Shown here: positions 61,826 through 64,000 of the stretch, piece by piece | Layout: each line of letters opens with the position of its first letter | Numbering within the stretch: the first letter of the stretch is position 1 | NCBI RefSeq assembly: GCF_042648805.1 | Contig: NZ_JBHRXZ010000006.1 | Coordinates: forward strand, 50,307-114,306 | Length of the DNA stretch: 64,000 nt | Source of the DNA: Azomonas tarimensis | GTDB lineage: Bacteria > Pseudomonadota > Gammaproteobacteria > Pseudomonadales > Pseudomonadaceae | Direction of reading: 5' to 3' | Notes under the pieces: model-generated | Told to the model about the DNA's origin: nothing | The model's input: only the letters and a program-made list of their open reading frames with translations | The model's database searches: none | Translations under genes and position numbers: made by a program

Positions 61826-62125
61826 TTACTCAGCACTGCTGGAGAAATCGAGATCCTGGCCCGGCTGAAGAGCGACATACGCCTTCTTCCAGTCGTTACG
61901 CTTGCCCATTCCGCGAGCAGTGCGCTTGGTCTTGCCCTTAACATTAAGGGTGCTGACATGCGCCACTTTCACTTCGAACAGGCTCTCGACGGCCTTCTTG
62001 ATTTCCAGCTTGGTTGCATCAGTGGCAACCTTGAAAACGAATTGGCCCTTGGAATCCGCCAGCACCGTGGCCTTCTCGGAGACGTGCGGACCAATCAGCA
62101 CTTTGAAAACGCGTTCCTGGTTCAT
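61826..62125 (-). CDS. rplW: 50S ribosomal protein L23
   Basis: L23 surrounds the tunnel exit and docks trigger factor and SRP. The 99 residues begin MNQERVFKVLIGPHVSEKAT and include KVAHVSTLNVKGKTKR. The ATG overlaps the rplD stop codon by four bases. Confidence 0.97.
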   Translation of the reverse strand: MNQERVFKVLIGPHVSEKATVLADSKGQFVFKVATDATKLEIKKAVESLFEVKVAHVSTLNVKGKTKRTARGMGKRNDWKKAYVALQPGQDLDFSSSAE

Positions 62126-62724
62126 CCCAGCAGCTCCTCGAACTTCTTCACGGCGGACACGGTCATCAGCACCTTGTCATAGGCGATCAAGCTCACCGGA
62201 TCGGAACCCTGAACGTCGCGTACATCAACGTGCGGCAGATTGCGTGCAGCCAGGTACAGATTTTCATCGACGGAGTCGGCAATAATCAGTACGTCATTGA
62301 GACCAAGGCCGGTGAGCTTGCCCAGCAGCATCTTGGTTTTCGGCGCATCGACGGCGAATTCCGGAACCACCACCAGCCGCTCGGAGCGAACCAGTTCAGC
62401 CAGGATCGAGCGCAGTGCGGCACGATACATCTTCTTGTTCAGCTTCTGTTCGTGGTTCTGCGGGCGAGCAGCGAAGGTCACGCCACCGCCACGCCAGATC
62501 GGACCACGAGTGGTACCGGCACGGGCACGGCCAGTGCCCTTCTGACGCCACGGGCGCTTACCGCCACCGGACACGTCGGAACGAGTCTTCTGCTGCTTGC
62601 TGCCCTGACGACCACCAGCCATGTAAGCCACGACCGCCTGGTGAACCAGGGTTTCGTTGAACTCACCGCCGAAGGTGCGCTCGGATACGTCGATCGCCTG
62701 AGCGCCATTTACATTCAATTGCAT
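62122..62724 (-). CDS. rplD: 50S ribosomal protein L4
   Basis: L4 reaches into the peptide tunnel and, in E. coli, represses the S10 operon at transcription and translation. The 200 residues show the tunnel loop GSKQQKTRSDVSGGGKRPWR near 43-62. Pseudomonas may lack the E. coli L4 leader target; none was recognised before rpsJ. Fourteen bp after rplC. Confidence 0.97.
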   Translation of the reverse strand: MQLNVNGAQAIDVSERTFGGEFNETLVHQAVVAYMAGGRQGSKQQKTRSDVSGGGKRPWRQKGTGRARAGTTRGPIWRGGGVTFAARPQNHEQKLNKKMYRAALRSILAELVRSERLVVVPEFAVDAPKTKMLLGKLTGLGLNDVLIIADSVDENLYLAARNLPHVDVRDVQGSDPVSLIAYDKVLMTVSAVKKFEELLG

Positions 62725-62738
62725 CTCGGTATCCCCTC

Positions 62739-63374
62739 TTAGCCGCGAGCCTTGATAGCCGGACGAACGATTACGTCGCTACCGGTAGCGCCAGGTACGG
62801 CACCCTTGACCAGCAGCAGATTACGCTCGGCATCGACACGGACGACTTCCAGGGACTGCACTGTTACGCGCTCGGCACCCATGTGACCGGACATTTTCTT
62901 GCCCTTGAACACGCGACCAGGAGTCTGGCACTGGCCGATGGAACCGGGCACGCGGTGGGACACGGAGTTACCGTGAGTATTATCCTGACCACGGAAATTC
63001 CAGCGCTTGATGGTACCGGCAAAGCCCTTACCCTTGGACTGACCGGTAACGTCGACCATCTGACCGGCAGCGAACTGCTCAACACTGAGCTGATCGCCAG
63101 CCTGGAATTCGCCCTCGGCAACACGGAGCTCAAGCACGCTACGACCAGCAGCAACATTCGCCTTGGCGAAGTGACCGGCCTGCGCCTTGGTTACGCGGGA
63201 AGCGCGGCGCTCACCAACCGTGAGTTGAACAGCGCGGTAACCGTCGCTCTCCTCAGTCTTGAACTGAGTGACGCGATTCGGCTCCACTTCGATGACGGTG
63301 ACCGGAATGGACACGCCTTCTTCGGTGAAAATACGGGTCATGCCGCATTTCCGACCGACTACACCAATAGACAT
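62739..63374 (-). CDS. rplC: 50S ribosomal protein L3
   Basis: L3 starts 50S assembly and approaches the peptidyl-transferase centre. I use the second of two adjacent ATGs (63374, MSIGVVGRKCGMTRIFTEEG), giving 211 residues as in P. aeruginosa. The central loop GQDNTHGNSVSHRVPGSIGQ carries the Gln methylated by PrmB in relatives. 82 bp follow rpsJ. Confidence 0.97.
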   Translation of the reverse strand: MSIGVVGRKCGMTRIFTEEGVSIPVTVIEVEPNRVTQFKTEESDGYRAVQLTVGERRASRVTKAQAGHFAKANVAAGRSVLELRVAEGEFQAGDQLSVEQFAAGQMVDVTGQSKGKGFAGTIKRWNFRGQDNTHGNSVSHRVPGSIGQCQTPGRVFKGKKMSGHMGAERVTVQSLEVVRVDAERNLLLVKGAVPGATGSDVIVRPAIKARG

Positions 63375-63456
63375 CATGTAAACCTCATGAGTGTACGGGG
63401 CTTTCACCCGCTATGGCCGCCCATTTCAGAGCGTTACACGACTAAAACACCAAGTT

Positions 63457-63768
63457 TTAGCCGAGGCTGATTTGCACTTCCACGCCAGCCGCGAGATCGA
63501 GCTTCATAAGCGCATCGACGGTCTTGTCCGTCGGCTGGACGATATCCAGCACACGCTTGTGGGTACGGATTTCGTACTGATCGCGCGCGTCTTTGTTGAC
63601 GTGCGGAGAAACCAGTACGGTGTACCGCTCTTTGCGGGTAGGCAGTGGAATAGGACCACGCACCTGAGCCCCAGTACGCTTCGCGGTATCCACGATTTCC
63701 TGGGTCGATTGGTCGATCAGGCGATGGTCAAAAGCCTTCAACCGAATACGGATTTGTTGGTTTTGCAT
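63457..63768 (-). CDS. rpsJ: 30S ribosomal protein S10
   Basis: S10 is a 30S head protein and, as NusE, part of antitermination complexes with NusB. The 103 residues begin MQNQQIRIRLKAFDHRLIDQ and include VRGPIPLPTRKERYTVLVSP. It is the first gene after the S10 promoter, with a 5' leader of roughly 60 nt. Confidence 0.98.
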   Translation of the reverse strand: MQNQQIRIRLKAFDHRLIDQSTQEIVDTAKRTGAQVRGPIPLPTRKERYTVLVSPHVNKDARDQYEIRTHKRVLDIVQPTDKTVDALMKLDLAAGVEVQISLG

Positions 63769-63831
63769 TTTGACCTCAGACTCCTAGTTGCCACCCCACC
63801 GAGCGGAATCCGCCCGGTAAAAGGAGGCGCA

Positions 63832-63860
63832 ATTGTACGGATGCACCCCAGGAGTGTCAA
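63832..63860 (-). promoter_or_regulatory. near-consensus promoter of the S10 operon
   Basis: On the minus strand TTGACA (63860-63855) and TACAAT (63837-63832) are 17 bp apart, one mismatch from perfect consensus. It lies between the tuf terminator and rpsJ, so the S10 operon starts here independently of tuf. Confidence 0.88.
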
Positions 63861-63876
63861 TGAAGGACCCCAAACA

Positions 63877-63902
63877 GAAAAGGCCCCCGAAGGGGCCTTT
63901 TC
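63877..63902 (-). terminator. intrinsic terminator after tuf
   Basis: On the minus strand AAAGGCCCC and GGGGCCTTT pair around a TTCG tetraloop (9-bp stem) and run into TTTTCTG. It ends the tuf transcript 18 bp after the stop codon. Confidence 0.92.
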
Positions 63903-63918
63903 ACCTACCGATCGTCGA

Positions 63919-64000
63919 TTATTCGATGACCTTGGCAACCACGCCGGCGCCTACGGTACGGCCGCCTTCGCGAATGGCGAAACGCAGGCCTTCTTCCATG
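63919..64000 (-). CDS. tuf: elongation factor Tu, C-terminal end
   Basis: Only the last 26 or 27 codons are in the window: MEEGLRFAIREGGRTVGAGV and on to VAKVIE with TAA. This is the universally conserved C-terminus of EF-Tu domain 3, which binds aminoacyl-tRNA and EF-Ts. The gene runs off the right edge. In Pseudomonas one of two tuf copies lies directly before rpsJ, as here. Confidence 0.96.
   Translation of the reverse strand, partial: MEEGLRFAIREGGRTVGAGVVAKVIE

Overview
The window is GC-rich chromosomal DNA from a gammaproteobacterium of the Pseudomonadaceae. Many proteins are near-identical in length and sequence to those I remember from Pseudomonas (Ppa, Prs, RplY, RpsH, RplC, KatA), and gene orders such as hpt/upp/uraA, pagL-murI-moeB-prmC-prfA-hemA, lolB-ispE-tRNA-Gln-prs-rplY-pth-ychF and uvrA-katA-rplQ-rpoA follow the Pseudomonas pattern. 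The blocks are joined in an order unlike P. aeruginosa PAO1 as I recall it. A P. stutzeri-type species is possible, but that is only an inference. Most of the window is core genome, densely packed, with many 1-13 bp overlaps between adjacent genes.

Layout: (1) 1-6729, the leftward run nnr-tsaE-amiB-mutL-miaA (metabolite repair, t6A synthesis, cell separation, mismatch repair, tRNA prenylation) with queG diverging from it. (2) 6749-10711, an accessory FtsH-type membrane protease, ubiX and mpl, all leftward. (3) 10882-14500, an iron-type alcohol dehydrogenase and ethanolamine ammonia-lyase eutBC, with a candidate sigma-54 promoter in front of eutB. (4) mtfA and ppa. (5) 16091-19480, a small accessory patch: remnants of a P4-type integrase and an IS3-family element fused in frame, a beta-CASP metallo-hydrolase and a Tat-exported short-chain dehydrogenase. 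(6) a TSUP permease, then xseB-ispA-dxs (isoprenoid precursors). (7) 23533-39429, a btuF-like gene, the hpt/upp/uraA salvage genes, pagL, and the murI-to-ychF block with tRNA-Gln. (8) 39648-45368, a TonB receptor, a UvsE-type UV endonuclease, tRNA-Met, a small membrane-anchored unknown and a YajR-like transporter. (9) uvrA and katA, convergent across a large hairpin. (10) 50110-64000, the alpha, spc and S10 ribosomal operons, leftward, with the 3' end of tuf at the window edge.

Regulatory signals readable from sequence include near-consensus sigma-70 promoters for the S10 operon, for the alpha operon and inside the spc operon between rpsN and rpsH, plus one for tRNA-Met. Two long hairpins close convergent gene pairs (uraA/pagL and uvrA/katA), and several standard terminators are visible. 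No CRISPR array, prophage, toxin-antitoxin pair or biosynthetic cluster was found. I see no convincing wholly new system. The best leads are the rpsN-rpsH terminator/promoter unit, the 21-bp palindrome that contains both stop codons of uraA and pagL, the extra FtsH, the sigma-54/eutBC locus and the integrase/transposase chimera.
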